From Anaerolineales bacterium (GTDB lineage: Bacteria > Chloroflexota > Anaerolineae > Anaerolineales > Villigracilaceae): a DNA stretch of 6,146 bases. The notes beneath the pieces were generated by a model, which worked only from the letters and a program-made list of their open reading frames with translations, did not search any database and was not told the DNA's origin. The position numbers and the translations under genes are program-made. Below are positions 5,406 to 6,146 of this stretch, piece by piece; the stretch's first letter is position 1, and each line of letters begins with the position of its first letter. The stretch covers positions 1 to 6,146 of the forward strand of contig JADLCG010000156.1 of assembly GCA_020847355.1 (NCBI GenBank), given 5' to 3'.

Positions 5406-6146
5406 AGCAAATGCCAAAGCGGAAAGAAGTATGGCGCTAAAAAGAATTTTTCTTGATGCGTGGAGATGCGCTATTTGCGGTTGCGGCAAACCTTTGCCAA
5501 GCTGATAATGATCCACTTTCTCTAATTCTACTTGCAATGCGCCCGCCATAGCGCTCATTGGGACGCCCGCATTGGGGCTGGCAGTTTGACTTGAATCTCG
5601 CCACATGATTTTCCAAGCGTTGCTAAAACTCGCCTTACAAAATGGCGCAGATAAAACAATAAATAAACCTGTTAGTCGTGCGGGGATGAAATTTAAGAGG
5701 TCGTCAAATCGGGCGGGGAATTTTCCGAGCCATTCTCTGGCAGGGTCACGATAGCCGAGCATTGAATCGGCGGTGTTGACAAAGCGATAGGCAAACGCCG
5801 CAGGCAAACCGCCAATGGCGAAGAAGAACAACGGGGCAACGATTCCATCTGAAGCATTTTCAGCGACCGATTCGATTGCGCCCGCGCAGACTTGCGCTTC
5901 CGTTAATTGAGTCGTATCGCGGCTGACTAGATGCCAAGAGAGCAATCTTCTAGCTTCGATCAAATCATTATTTTGCAAAGCAATTTGCACTTCTTTGGCG
6001 GCGCGGTCCAAGCCGCGCAGAGAAATTGTCAGCTTGAGAAAAAGCGCTTGAAACAAAACCCCAGCCCAGAGCGGAAGAAAAGCGGCGCTGTATGCGATTG
6101 CGAATCCTGCTCCAGCGGCGAGAAAAATCCCAATGAGGAGAATCAA
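5388..6146 (-). CDS. cbiB: Adenosylcobinamide-phosphate synthase, C-terminal 252 residues (5' end outside window)
   Basis: This integral membrane protein joins adenosylcobyric acid with (R)-1-amino-2-propanol or its phosphate to make adenosylcobinamide (phosphate). The family has about 310-320 residues, so about 60 N-terminal residues lie beyond the window edge; the leucine codon TTG at the edge is internal and not a start. Numbered from the edge, family motifs are SRDTTQL at 75-81, IESVAENASDGIVAPLF at 91-107, NTADSMLGYR at 124-133, ARFDDLLNFIPARLT at 145-159 and SPNAGVPMSAMAGAL at 190-204. Hydrophobic membrane segments are near 2-38, 101-121, 158-169 and 234-250. Its product feeds CobU, encoded three genes downstream. 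The extreme C-terminus (LYSSF and stop) is written by the heptamer array, so the original end was probably different. Confidence 0.95.
   Translation of the reverse strand: MILLIGIFLAAGAGFAIAYSAAFLPLWAGVLFQALFLKLTISLRGLDRAAKEVQIALQNNDLIEARRLLSWHLVSRDTTQLTEAQVCAGAIESVAENASDGIVAPLFFFAIGGLPAAFAYRFVNTADSMLGYRDPAREWLGKFPARFDDLLNFIPARLTGLFIVLSAPFCKASFSNAWKIMWRDSSQTASPNAGVPMSAMAGALQVELEKVDHYQLGKGLPQPQIAHLHASRKILFSAILLSALAFALYSSF

Noticed and set aside
5138..5410. Minus-strand frame of 90 codons beginning in the heptamer array
   Set aside because: Its N-terminal part is a translation of the repeats and the rest is the wrong frame of cobC.
6144..6146. TTG at the window edge as the start of cbiB
   Set aside because: The visible protein is about 60 residues shorter than the family and begins inside a membrane segment, so the gene continues beyond the window.

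Overview
The window looks like a fragment of a bacterial chromosome with moderate GC content. Every gene I can support lies on the minus strand, so transcription runs from the high to the low coordinates. The ValRS sequence style, a tRNA-sensing T-box leader, a standard sigma70-type promoter and Shine-Dalgarno sites fit a Chloroflexota (Anaerolineae-like) or Firmicutes-like bacterium. I lean to Anaerolineae from the look of the proteins, but this is an inference without a database search.

Right part (6146 to 2703): a compact run of late cobalamin (vitamin B12) genes. In transcription order these are cbiB (adenosylcobinamide-phosphate synthase, 5' end cut by the window edge), a histidine phosphatase of the CobC family (alpha-ribazole phosphatase), cobQ/cbiP (adenosylcobyric acid synthase) and cobU (adenosylcobinamide kinase/guanylyltransferase). 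The last three overlap by 4 and 13 nt. Together they cover amidation of the corrin ring, attachment of the aminopropanol arm, activation to the GDP derivative and removal of the phosphate of the lower ligand. cobS, cobT and cobD are not in the window.

Middle part (2702 to 2225): 478 bases without a protein gene. They hold a near-consensus promoter, a complete T-box leader with a GUC (valine) specifier, an antiterminator with TGGT bulge and an intrinsic terminator, then two REP-like imperfect palindromes and the valS ribosome binding site. No separate terminator for the cob genes is visible, so the T-box terminator may end cob transcripts too.

Left part (2224 to 1): valS, valyl-tRNA synthetase, 741 codons visible, with its C-terminal end beyond the window.

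The most unusual signal is a set of degenerate tandem repeats with exact 7-bp period. Three arrays lie in frame inside valS, each at a linker of the anticodon-binding half. A fourth, nine units long, fills the gap between cbiB and cobC and supplies the last five codons and the stop of cbiB. The units of the four arrays differ but share a core close to RGRAT. A separate array of five 8-bp units (TAGTTNNN on the plus strand) lies in the T-box leader just before the antiterminator. This looks like a short-repeat family comparable to the heptanucleotide STRR repeats of cyanobacteria, spreading into tolerant sites including an essential gene.
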